NCBI GenBank assembly: GCA_020634895.1
Contig: JACKAV010000001.1
Coordinates: 310,001-374,000 of the forward strand
Origin: Anaerolineales bacterium
Lineage (GTDB): Bacteria > Chloroflexota > Anaerolineae > Anaerolineales > Villigracilaceae
DNA: 64,000 bases
Direction: 5' to 3'
The position numbers were made by a program, and so were the translations under genes. How positions within the stretch are numbered: position 1 is the stretch's first letter; the number at the start of each line of letters is the position of its first letter. The notes below the pieces were generated by a model. That model was not told the DNA's origin. It made no database searches and saw nothing but the letters and a program-made list of their open reading frames with translations. Shown here piece after piece: positions 1-6,641 of this stretch.

Positions 1-327
1 AACCCACGGCTCATTCGGATAGAAAAGATTGAGCGCCGCAAAGAAGGTGGCGACACCGCCGTTGCCGAAGACCTGCCCTGCGTCACGTTCGTGTCCCTTT
101 GAAAATTTCTCGTTGAGACTTGCCTTGCGTTTTTTGAACGCGCGGCTCAACAAAGAGGATGTGATGAAGAAGGTGAGCAGCAAAATTGCCCAGGCTAGAC
201 CGCCGATTCCAAAGATGATCGTGCCTGTGACTGCGGCGGCAACGGCTCCGCTTTTGTTGAGGCTGCGGGCTTTGTATGCGAGAAATGCAATGATGAGTGC
301 GAGAAGGAAACCGAGAAGAAGTTGCAT
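1..327 (-). CDS. DUF92 family membrane protein (3' end cut off by window edge)
   Basis: 109 codons are visible, reading from an ATG at 327 to the window edge with no stop, so the C-terminal part is missing. The N-terminus is hydrophobic (LLLGFLLALIIAFLAYKA) and is followed by SLNKSGAVAAAVTG, a second membrane segment, and the conserved stretch FSKGHERDAGQVFGNGG. This order is typical of DUF92 integral membrane proteins, which include the plant/cyanobacterial phytyl-phosphate kinase VTE6; whether this member acts on an isoprenoid phosphate is inference. It lies downstream of the PH-domain gene on the same strand, separated by a 70-bp heptamer repeat. Confidence 0.85.
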   Translation of the reverse strand, partial: MQLLLGFLLALIIAFLAYKARSLNKSGAVAAAVTGTIIFGIGGLAWAILLLTFFITSSLLSRAFKKRKASLNEKFSKGHERDAGQVFGNGGVATFFAALNLFYPNEPWV

Positions 328-397
328 AGGGTTGCAGGTTGTAAGTTGAAGGTTACAGGTTGAAGGAAGTTGAACATGCAGCCTTCAACCTCTAACT
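328..397. repeat. Degenerate heptamer array with inverted arm
   Basis: Between two minus-strand genes there are five consecutive 7-mers of the form GTTGNAG/GTTACAG/GTTGTAA (331-365), then GAA and GTTGAAC (369-375), then inverted heptamers CTTCAAC and CTCTAAC (383-396). The two arms can pair into a hairpin. The 7-bp period is not a multiple of three, so this is not decayed coding sequence. It resembles in style the short tandemly repeated heptamers known from cyanobacteria; function unknown. Confidence 0.7.
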
Positions 398-398
398 T

Positions 399-1322
399 TT
401 ATACCGGTGTGGTGATGATGAAAAGGACTGCAAGCAGGAACAACAGGCTTGTCAGGGTGCTGGAGCCCCAAACGAGGAAAGCCAGCGTGCGTTCGCGGTC
501 TCTACGATAGAAATATAGACCGGCGATCCACCCTGTGACTGTCAGCAGGAGGCTGGCGACGGGGAAGATGATAAGTTGGGAGGACGGCACGGCTTCGTAT
601 GCGCCTGTGGATGCCTGGATGCCGAACGCTACCTGCGGCGTGGACGGGATGATGAGGCTTGCCCAAACGAACAAGCCGATATTCAGAAAGAGCGCGGAGA
701 GCCACAAATAACGGGCGAGTCCGCTTTCCCACGCCTGCGAGACGATGAACGACGGATAGACCGATTTCGCTTCGGCGGGGGCGAGGCTGCCCATCTCGGT
801 GGCGCGGGCGAAGGTTTGTGTCAGCCCGGCGGGATTGTCGGGCGAAATGACAAATACACGTTTGGCGGTTGCGACCAGCAGAAGTTTTTTTGAGTCTGCG
901 GCGATGAATTCTACTGAGCCGAGGTCTTGATGGCGACGCATCCCCAACAGCGCGCCGGGAAGCGGCAAGGCAGGCATCCTGAGCGGATTGGTCAGATCTT
1001 CCGCAGGGCGGATCCACTCGATGTCGGAAAGGGGAATGTCTTCAACGCGCAGCCCCCAGTGGATGGCGAGGCTGTCACGGTCGATCTCGTATTTGGCGCG
1101 ATAAAGCGCAATCGTTCGGTATGCGAAAAAGGGAATTGGCGCGAATGCCGCCAGCGACACCAACAGCCAGATAAGGAAGGTGGGTCCCACATCGTTTGCG
1201 GTGAGTTGGATGAAGCCGACAACGACCAGAACCGTCAAAGCAACAGCTATCACACCGTTGATGAGAAGTCCGCGTTGTTTGGGCGGGGGAAAAATACCAG
1301 TGTTCATGAAGGGATCAGGCAA
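399..1322 (-). CDS. PH-domain-like membrane protein
   Basis: Up to 307 residues with two N-terminal hydrophobic segments (about residues 20-70), a soluble middle (about 75-185) that reads like a bacterial pleckstrin-homology (YdbT/bPH-type) fold (YEIDRDSLAIHWGLRVEDIPLSDIEWI), and two to three C-terminal membrane segments. Such proteins sit in the cytoplasmic membrane and have no defined enzymatic role. The longest reading starts at a TTG at 1322, overlapping the end of the ProRS-like gene by 8 bp; an ATG at 1307 (MNTGIFPP) is an alternative without overlap. The close spacing suggests cotranscription with the ProRS-like gene. Confidence 0.65.
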   Translation of the reverse strand: MPDPFMNTGIFPPPKQRGLLINGVIAVALTVLVVVGFIQLTANDVGPTFLIWLLVSLAAFAPIPFFAYRTIALYRAKYEIDRDSLAIHWGLRVEDIPLSDIEWIRPAEDLTNPLRMPALPLPGALLGMRRHQDLGSVEFIAADSKKLLLVATAKRVFVISPDNPAGLTQTFARATEMGSLAPAEAKSVYPSFIVSQAWESGLARYLWLSALFLNIGLFVWASLIIPSTPQVAFGIQASTGAYEAVPSSQLIIFPVASLLLTVTGWIAGLYFYRRDRERTLAFLVWGSSTLTSLLFLLAVLFIITTPV

Positions 1323-2499
1323 AGAACGCTTTTACGCGGACAGTCAGATCGTCCAGTGCGACCGTCAAATTTTCTTTTTCCTTGCGCGGCTTCAATTCTA
1401 CCATTCCGTCTTTCAGCCCTTTTTCGCCAACGGTCACGCGGACGGGGCAGCCGATCAGATCAGCGTCATTGAACTTGACACCAGCGCGGTCATCGCGGTC
1501 ATCGAACAGGACAGAAATTCCTGTAGTTTGGAGGGCGTTGTAAATTTCTTCGGCTTTGGCTTTAGTGTCCATCGTCTTGCCGGGGACGTGCATCAAATAC
1601 ACGCCGAAAGCAGAAGCGGAAGAAGGCAGGGTCAAACCTTTGTCGTCATGATAAGTCTCAGCGAGGGCAAGCATCAAGTTCGCGGTTTCAACATTCGCCT
1701 CCGCAGCGATTTGGATCGCAGAAAACACCTCAAGCGGCTTCCCGCAATTCGGGCAGGCATCTCCGGCTTTGGCTTGGACGAGGTCCGCTACTATTTCCGC
1801 AGAATAGTCGCGCGGATAGTTCGTGTTCAGCAGGTGATATCCCTTCTCATTCGCACCCGCCGCCAGATTTTGCGATTGGGGAATCAGGTCATCGACGAGG
1901 ATGAGCGCATCCTTCAAACCGATGGGGGACGCGTACCCCGCCTCAGCCCCGGACCTTGAAATGGATTCAGCGTCCGCAAGCGCCACCTCGCCGACAAGTT
2001 TCCCCAGCTTTGCCTCGCTCAACTGCATGTCTCCGCGGACGGCGATGAAGACGAATTTATGATCCGCTTTGCGGACGTACATCAACGCCTTGGCGGTTTT
2101 CTCTTTGGGGACGTTCAGCAGATTTGCCAGCGCTTCGATGGTGTTGCAATCCGGTGTGGACACTTTCTCCAGCGGACGTTCCTCTTCGTGTGGCAGAGGC
2201 GTCTTTTTGAATTGAGCCAGTTCCAGCCGTTCAGTGTATTGGCAGGATGGACAATGGGCAATTTCACTGCCGCCTGTTGAAAGCGGAAAGTAGGCTTCCT
2301 TTTCACTTCTCAATACTTGAAGCTCATTTGAAGAATCCAGAGGAAAGTCTTTTAACCGCTCGATCAACTTCTCGCCCAGCGGCAGGAGTTGGTTTTCGCG
2401 GGTCAAATATCCCGCACGGACGAGCCAGCCCCAGCCCTGTGAGCGGGCGTTGTTGGGAAATTCACGTTGGGTTTGAATGGAAAGTTCTGTGTATCTCAT
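1315..2499 (-). CDS. ProRS-like protein: editing and anticodon-binding regions, no class II catalytic core
   Basis: 394 residues from ATG 2499 (MRYTELSIQT, the usual ProRS N-terminus); a TTG three codons upstream is also open. Residues 1-48 match the beginning of bacterial ProRS up to the LPLG of motif 1. The roughly 150 residues that normally follow, with the rest of motif 1 and all of motif 2, are absent. The chain resumes at CPSC (83-86), runs through a YbaK-like editing insertion (about 110-245: TIEALANLLNVPKEKTAKAL, RGDMQLSEAKL), then CPNC (249-252). Motif 3 (normally GIEVGHIF...GCYGIGVSR) is replaced by an unrelated short stretch. The C-terminal anticodon-binding region (DDRDDRAGVKFNDADLIGCP) is well kept. 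Bacterial ProRS is normally about 570 residues. Most likely it is a trans-editing factor or relic, with the real ProRS elsewhere; aminoacylation activity is unlikely. Confidence 0.85.
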   Translation of the reverse strand: MRYTELSIQTQREFPNNARSQGWGWLVRAGYLTRENQLLPLGEKLIERLKDFPLDSSNELQVLRSEKEAYFPLSTGGSEIAHCPSCQYTERLELAQFKKTPLPHEEERPLEKVSTPDCNTIEALANLLNVPKEKTAKALMYVRKADHKFVFIAVRGDMQLSEAKLGKLVGEVALADAESISRSGAEAGYASPIGLKDALILVDDLIPQSQNLAAGANEKGYHLLNTNYPRDYSAEIVADLVQAKAGDACPNCGKPLEVFSAIQIAAEANVETANLMLALAETYHDDKGLTLPSSASAFGVYLMHVPGKTMDTKAKAEEIYNALQTTGISVLFDDRDDRAGVKFNDADLIGCPVRVTVGEKGLKDGMVELKPRKEKENLTVALDDLTVRVKAFFA

Positions 2500-2505
2500 G
2501 ATTTT

Positions 2506-2531
2506 CAAAAAAGAGCGACCACAAGGGTCGC
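2506..2531 (-). terminator. Intrinsic terminator after bactofilin gene
   Basis: On the minus strand GCGACC-cttgt-GGTCGC is followed by CTTTTTT. It starts 10 bp after the bactofilin stop and ends about 8 bp before the ATG of the ProRS-like gene, so it could also act as an attenuator for that gene. Confidence 0.7.
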
Positions 2532-2540
2532 CCGTGCAGG

Positions 2541-3068
2541 TTAGGAATCTGCTTTCTTTTTCTTCTTTGCCACCGTTTGCGTGGACTCGACTTCGGGTTT
2601 TGGCTCAGGGACCTGAATGGGCGTCTGGGCGATGGATTCGGCTTGGGCGGCTTCCGAAGGCGTGGATTCAGGAGCAGGCTCAAGGTTAAGGTCGACCGAT
2701 TCTTCCATCCTGATCTGACCACGCAGGAATGCGCCTTCTTCCGTCACAAAGGCAGTGGTGATTACGTCACCCCACACACGCCCCGTCGCGCGGATCTCCA
2801 GCTTTTGGGTGGTGATATTTCCGCGAACGGCGCCAGCCACAATGACGGTGTTGGCGCGGACGTTCTGGCAGGTCACACGCCCGGTCTCGCCGACGACGAG
2901 CATGCCGCGCAGGGCGATCTCCCCTTCGAATGCGCCTTCGATGCGCACGCCGCCCGAGCCGTTGATGCTGCCATGCCAGATGACACCCGAACCCAGCACC
3001 GATGTGATGCGTTCCACGGCTTGAACAGGTTGTGCGGTTTCTGTGGGTGTGGAATTGCGTTTAAACAT
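2541..3068 (-). CDS. Bactofilin family protein
   Basis: 175 residues. The core (about 20-125) is the regular short beta-repeat of bactofilins: VLGSGVIWHGSI, GSGGVRIEGAFEGEI, GMLVVGETGRV, NVRANTVIVAGAVRGNI, KLEIRATGRVWGDV. It is flanked by a disordered N-terminus and a Pro/Glu/Lys-rich tail. Bactofilins polymerise without nucleotide into membrane-associated filaments that organise wall synthesis or polysaccharide machinery. The ATG overlaps the stop of the upstream DUF2283 gene (TGATG), so the two are translationally coupled. A terminator follows. Confidence 0.9.
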   Translation of the reverse strand: MFKRNSTPTETAQPVQAVERITSVLGSGVIWHGSINGSGGVRIEGAFEGEIALRGMLVVGETGRVTCQNVRANTVIVAGAVRGNITTQKLEIRATGRVWGDVITTAFVTEEGAFLRGQIRMEESVDLNLEPAPESTPSEAAQAESIAQTPIQVPEPKPEVESTQTVAKKKKKADS

Positions 3069-3286
3069 CAGGCATTTGCCCCCATCGAAACCTGAAATTC
3101 AACTGGGAAGATATTCTTTAAATTCAGGCGTTGCGATGCATCCATGATCTCAATGCCGACGATGTGATTTTCGCTACCCATGTCCAGCACCACATCTTCC
3201 GCAACACGTTGGTTAATAACATCTTGCTTCTGTTCATCAAGACGAAGATATAAAACGTCTGTTTTGGGGTTGTAAATTATTTGCAT
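3068..3286 (-). CDS. DUF2283 family small protein
   Basis: 72 residues. The N-terminal pattern YNPKTDVLYLRL, then VVLDMGSENHIVGIEIMDAS, is the DUF2283 signature. The gene follows the DUF4258 gene with a one-base gap and precedes the bactofilin gene with a TGATG overlap. DUF4258-DUF2283 gene pairs are common and look like toxin-antitoxin pairs, with DUF2283 in the antitoxin position; no activity can be claimed from sequence. Confidence 0.85.
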   Translation of the reverse strand: MQIIYNPKTDVLYLRLDEQKQDVINQRVAEDVVLDMGSENHIVGIEIMDASQRLNLKNIFPVEFQVSMGANA

Positions 3287-3287
3287 T

Positions 3288-3551
3288 TCAGTCTTTCCAT
3301 TCTCCGTAAAAGACGTAGACCGTTACGGTGATAATGGTTTGATTTTCTTCCACGTAGATTACTTCGACGCGCTTTTCCTCGTAATATTTACCGAGCCGTT
3401 CCTTTTTGAAAGTAAAAACCTTCGCTTTTGCCTTTCGGTTTCCTCTGGCTGGAATTTCTGTTCCCTGTTCCAGAACGACCCGAATCTCTTCGATATTCGT
3501 ACCACGTTCTTCGGCGCGTTGCAATGTATGCGGCTCGATTTGGATATTCAT
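3288..3551 (-). CDS. DUF4258 family protein, possible toxin partner of DUF2283
   Basis: 87 residues with N-terminal H-x3-RxxERG-x-NIEEIRVVLEQG and a C-terminal beta-rich region (VEVIYVEENQTIITVTVYVFYGEW). This is the DUF4258 layout, related in outline to RelE/BrnT-like small RNases. It is the first gene of the DUF4258-DUF2283-bactofilin run and starts just after the fabI terminator. Confidence 0.8.
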   Translation of the reverse strand: MNIQIEPHTLQRAEERGTNIEEIRVVLEQGTEIPARGNRKAKAKVFTFKKERLGKYYEEKRVEVIYVEENQTIITVTVYVFYGEWKD

Positions 3552-3580
3552 AGTTCCCTTTTGGGCATTATTTTACCTTT

Positions 3581-3610
3581 AAAACAAAAAGGGCGACAAA
3601 ATGCCGCCCT
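3581..3610 (-). terminator. Intrinsic terminator downstream of fabI
   Basis: Read on the minus strand: AGGGCG, a 9-nt loop, CGCCCT, then TTTTTGTTTT. A heptamer array (3611-3672) separates it from the fabI stop. Confidence 0.75.
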
Positions 3611-3672
3611 CACTGTCTACTGAATACTGTTTACTTAATACTGCTACTGCCTACCGTCCACTGAATGCTGCA
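3611..3672. repeat. Tandem degenerate heptamers TACTGNN
   Basis: Nine head-to-tail units: CACTGTC, TACTGAA, TACTGTT, TACTTAA, TACTGC (one base short), TACTGCC, TACCGTC, CACTGAA, TGCTGCA. The array begins exactly at the terminator stem and ends at the first base of the fabI stop. Same period as the array at 328-397 but a different unit sequence. Confidence 0.75.
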
Positions 3673-4467
3673 CTACTCGCCCTTTTCTTCCACCATCTGC
3701 ACACCCATGATGTTGAAGCCCGAGTCCACGTACAGCACTTCGCCGGTGACGCGCTTCGAAAGGTCGCTGGCAAGGAAGACTGCCATATCGCCGACGTCGT
3801 CAATGGTCACATTCTCGCGCATGGGAGATTTGTCCGCGAAGTGTTTGTACATGTCGCGGAAGCCGCCCACGCCCGCCGCCGCCAATGTGCGGATGGCGCC
3901 CGCCGAGATCGCATTGACGCGGATCTTCTTTGGACCGAGATCATACGCCAGATAGCGGGTGGATGATTCCAAAGCCGCCTTGGCGACGCCCATCACATTG
4001 TAGTGGGGGGCAACCTTCACCGCGCCGGAGCCGTAGGTCAGGCACATCACCGAGCCGCCTTCGTTCATGATCGGCAGGAAGGCGTGGGTCAGCGCCACCA
4101 ATGAATACACTGAAATATCCATCGCCACGCGGAAGCCTTCGCGGCTGGTCTCATGGAAGGGTTTGCTCAATTCGTCGCGCCCGGCATACGCAATGGAATG
4201 GACCAAAATATCGATCTTACCGAAATGCTTTTCCGCTTTCTCGACCACAGCAGTGATCTGATCGTCCTTGGTCACATCACATTCTTCGACCCACTGGCAA
4301 TTGATCCGCTCCGCCAGCGGCTTGACGCGTTTCTCCATCACTTCACCGGCATAGCTGATGCCGATATTCGCGCCTTCGCGCAGGAACGATTGAATAATGC
4401 CCCATGCAATTGATTTATCGTTTGCCAGCCCAAAGACCAGCGCATTTTTTCCTTCAAGCAATCCCAT
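3673..4467 (-). CDS. fabI: Enoyl-[acyl-carrier-protein] reductase (NADH), FabI type
   Basis: 264 residues from ATG 4467, chosen because AGGAGA lies 8 nt upstream; a longer open frame continues to 4554 but overlaps the neighbouring gene. It catalyses the last step of each fatty-acid elongation cycle (trans-2-enoyl-ACP to acyl-ACP) in the cytoplasm. It is an SDR fold with the atypical FabI nucleotide site (LANDKSIAWGI) and the catalytic pair Tyr156 and Lys163 in PHYNVMGVAKAALE, at the same positions as in the E. coli enzyme. The C-terminus (TGEVLYVDSGFNIMG) is also typical. It is followed by a heptamer array and a terminator. Confidence 0.95.
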   Translation of the reverse strand: MGLLEGKNALVFGLANDKSIAWGIIQSFLREGANIGISYAGEVMEKRVKPLAERINCQWVEECDVTKDDQITAVVEKAEKHFGKIDILVHSIAYAGRDELSKPFHETSREGFRVAMDISVYSLVALTHAFLPIMNEGGSVMCLTYGSGAVKVAPHYNVMGVAKAALESSTRYLAYDLGPKKIRVNAISAGAIRTLAAAGVGGFRDMYKHFADKSPMRENVTIDDVGDMAVFLASDLSKRVTGEVLYVDSGFNIMGVQMVEEKGE

Positions 4468-4502
4468 AACATCTCTCCTAAAATTCGGTATTGGATACTC
4501 CC

Positions 4503-5105
4503 TTATTTGAGTATCGTATCTTTTACTAAGAACCGCCACGGTTTTGAGAACCAAGGTTCCGGTGTTTTGTTTAAACCCACTCGCGCGCCAATCGTCACGC
4601 TCTTTTCGGGGACTTTAACCCCCGCCTCGATCCATAGACTTGAGCCTGCTTCCGTTAAATCGACATAGTTCTCGCTGATGGTGATTCCCAGCGCCTGAGT
4701 CAGTTTCCCTGGACCCAGCGTATCCCGCCCCTGACGGCGCTCCATCATCACATCCACGCCTTCGAGTGGCTGTATCGCGCGGATGAGCACCGCCGCAGGG
4801 AAACCTTCCTGCTCGGTGACGACGTTCAGCATCCAGTGATTCCCATAGGTGAAGTAAATATACGCATGTCCCGGCGGACCATACATCGGATCAGTGCGTT
4901 TTGTCCGCCCGGCTTTGGCGTGGCAGGCAAGGTCATCTTCGCCGATATAAGCCTCGGTCTCGGAGATGATCCCAACCAATTTAACGCCATCCAGAATCCG
5001 AACCAAACGCGCGCCGAGTAGTTCGCGTGCAACGGTCAATGTAGGGCGATCATAGAATTTGCGGGGGAGAAGAAGTTTTTTTACCACGGAGATCACGGAG
5101 GACAC
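4503..5105 (-). CDS. DNA-3-methyladenine glycosylase (AAG/MPG family)
   Basis: About 195-200 residues. It excises 3-alkylated and deaminated purines in base excision repair. Recognisable AAG elements: LARELLGARLVR, the catalytic-Glu region ISETEAYIGEDDLACHA, the DNA-intercalating region PMYGPPGHAYIYFTYGNHWMLNV, then LGPGKLTQALGI. There is no ATG near the expected N-terminus; the only candidate starts are GTG codons at 5105, 5096 and 5087, all inside the left copy of the inverted repeat that bounds the GxxExxY gene. The native start may have been replaced when that element inserted. Confidence 0.88.
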   Translation of the reverse strand: MSSVISVVKKLLLPRKFYDRPTLTVARELLGARLVRILDGVKLVGIISETEAYIGEDDLACHAKAGRTKRTDPMYGPPGHAYIYFTYGNHWMLNVVTEQEGFPAAVLIRAIQPLEGVDVMMERRQGRDTLGPGKLTQALGITISENYVDLTEAGSSLWIEAGVKVPEKSVTIGARVGLNKTPEPWFSKPWRFLVKDTILK

Positions 5106-5111
5106 GGAGTT
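5083..5111. repeat. Left copy of inverted repeat flanking GxxExxY gene
   Basis: 29 bp made of three nonamers of the form NNCACGGAG (ACCACGGAG, ATCACGGAG, GACACGGAG) plus TT. It matches the reverse complement of 5561-5589 at 22 of 29 positions. It begins two bases after the GxxExxY stop codon and holds the candidate start codons of the downstream glycosylase gene. Confidence 0.75.
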
Positions 5112-5112
5112 T

Positions 5113-5505
5113 TTAATTAGCTAATCTTTTGATGCCGCCATGTTTGAGCATCTTTACATTGAAGTTTAGCAATAGACCGACTTTGCCGCCAAAAATTTTC
5201 AGGTAAGAAAGTAATTGGGCATCGTGAATACTTGCCAAACTTTCCACCGATTTTATCTCAACGATTACCGCATCATTTACAAGAAGGTCGAGTCTATACC
5301 CGCAATCCAACTGAATACCTTTGTATGTTAATGGAAGAGGCACTTCTTGTAGCGCTTCCAACCCTCTTTGAAGTAATTCATATCGCAAACATTCGCAGTA
5401 AGCAGATTCTAGCAAACCTGGACCCAAATTTTTATGAACTTCAATGGCTGCCCCAATAATAGCCTCGGTAATTTTGTTTAAATCTTTCATGCTCATCTGC
5501 TTCAT
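5113..5505 (-). CDS. GxxExxY protein
   Basis: 130 residues from an ATG preceded by GGAGGAAAAA. It carries the family hallmark GLLESAY (GxxExxY), preceded by ITEAIIGAAIEVHKNLGPG, and the C-terminal DLLVNDAVIVEIKSVESLASIHDAQLLSYLK typical of the family; the D...EIK arrangement resembles a PD-(D/E)XK nuclease core. Function is not established; members are scattered widely, as expected for mobile genes. Here it is enclosed by inverted nonamer repeats and splits an otherwise ordinary gene row. Confidence 0.92.
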   Translation of the reverse strand: MKQMSMKDLNKITEAIIGAAIEVHKNLGPGLLESAYCECLRYELLQRGLEALQEVPLPLTYKGIQLDCGYRLDLLVNDAVIVEIKSVESLASIHDAQLLSYLKIFGGKVGLLLNFNVKMLKHGGIKRLAN

Positions 5506-5560
5506 TTTTTCCTCCTTGCTTTTAGCAGTTATTCAAAACTTGGAACTCTAAACCTCAGAA

Positions 5561-5589
5561 AACTCTGTGATCTCTGTGTACTCCGTGGT
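5561..5589. repeat. Right copy of inverted repeat flanking GxxExxY gene
   Basis: Three nonamers (CTCTGTGAT, CTCTGTGTA, CTCCGTGGT) preceded by AA. It is an imperfect inverted copy of 5083-5111. It lies upstream of the GxxExxY gene and just before the end of the epimerase gene at 5595. Confidence 0.75.
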
Positions 5590-5594
5590 GAAAA

Positions 5595-6518
5595 TTATTT
5601 AAACCTAGAATCTCGTTGAAGCGTTAATCTCAACCCGTCCTCCAATTTGATGGACGGGGTAAAGCGCAGTTTTTCCTTTGCCAGCGACAAATCCGCTTTC
5701 ATGCGGGAGACGCCGCCGGAGGTTTGGCTGTTGTAGACCACATTGGCACTGCTGTCGGTGACGCCTAACACAATGCGGATCAACTCCTTGATGGATGATT
5801 CCTCGCCCGAACCAACATTGATGACCAGCCCATCGACATTGGGCGCAGTGGATGCCGCCACCATCGCGCTGACAACGTCGTCCACGTAGATATAATCGCG
5901 GGTCTGGCTTCCGTCGCCGTGAGCGACCAAGGTCCCGCCGCGAAGCGCTTGCCTGAGATAGTGCGGAACCACGGGAGGATGAGAAGGCGGCAGGTGTTGA
6001 CCCGGTCCATAGGCGTTGAATATCCGCAGGCTGACGGTTTCGATGTTCCACAAATTTCCAATGGTGCGGACATAATGTTCCGCCGAGATCTTCGAGACGG
6101 CATACGGCGAGCGCGGATTGGGAATATCAGTCTCTTTTAACCCGCCGTCCATCATGTCACCGTAGACTGCGCCGGAGGAGGCGAGGACTACACGTTTTAC
6201 GCCCACGTCGCGCATGGCTTCCATGAGGGCAACTGTCCCGCCGACGTTGACAGTGTTGTAGTCGCGCGGGTACAGGATCGACTCCTGAACCGAGACCCGC
6301 GCCGCGAGGTGATAGACCACATCCACTTCCTGCAGGAGAGTCCACAACTTGGGGCGGTCGCCTACATCTCCGCGCGTAAAGTGGACGTCCGGTGAAAGGA
6401 CTTTGGGGTCGCCGGTGGAGAGATCATCCAAACCGCGGACTTGATGACCTTCACGGGCAAGGTGGTTGGCAAGCGAAGAGCCGAGGAATCCCGCGGCTCC
6501 GGTAATTAGAAAATTCAT
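5595..6518 (-). CDS. NAD-dependent epimerase/dehydratase (UDP-glucose 4-epimerase-like)
   Basis: 307 residues. Extended SDR with N-terminal GAAGFLGSSLA for NAD binding, SSGAVYGD carrying the catalytic Ser, and YAVSK supplying Tyr and Lys. RIFNAYGPGQ and DYIYVDDVVSAM are typical of GalE/WbpP-like sugar-nucleotide epimerases. It probably converts a UDP-hexose, but the substrate cannot be read from the sequence. It stands at the 5' end of the minus-strand block and may feed the glycan locus that starts 3 kb further on. Confidence 0.85.
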   Translation of the reverse strand: MNFLITGAAGFLGSSLANHLAREGHQVRGLDDLSTGDPKVLSPDVHFTRGDVGDRPKLWTLLQEVDVVYHLAARVSVQESILYPRDYNTVNVGGTVALMEAMRDVGVKRVVLASSGAVYGDMMDGGLKETDIPNPRSPYAVSKISAEHYVRTIGNLWNIETVSLRIFNAYGPGQHLPPSHPPVVPHYLRQALRGGTLVAHGDGSQTRDYIYVDDVVSAMVAASTAPNVDGLVINVGSGEESSIKELIRIVLGVTDSSANVVYNSQTSGGVSRMKADLSLAKEKLRFTPSIKLEDGLRLTLQRDSRFK

Positions 6519-6619
6519 ATCGAGATTATAGCATCGGATTTATTGCCGCCGAATTAACATAAACCAGTGCGGGTTCATATTAATTCGAGTTGAATAATTA
6601 AAAAAGCGGAGCGCCCTGC

Positions 6620-6625
6620 TATAAT
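6620..6625 (+). promoter_or_regulatory. Putative -10 box (TATAAT) for diguanylate cyclase gene
   Basis: A perfect TATAAT lies 16 nt before the ATG at 6642. The -35 is weak (TTAAAA at 6598-6603, 16-bp spacer). AAAGGTG within the short leader can serve as ribosome binding site. Confidence 0.5.
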
Positions 6626-6641
6626 GGAGAAAAGGTGTGCC

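Noticed and set aside
29..349. 106-codon plus-strand open frame at the left edge
   Set aside because: Low-complexity composition and fully opposite to the well-matched DUF92 reading on the minus strand.
502..1017. 171-codon minus-strand frame inside the PH-domain gene
   Set aside because: Arg/Pro-rich translation typical of a shadow frame; the frame at 399-1322 has membrane segments and a family match.
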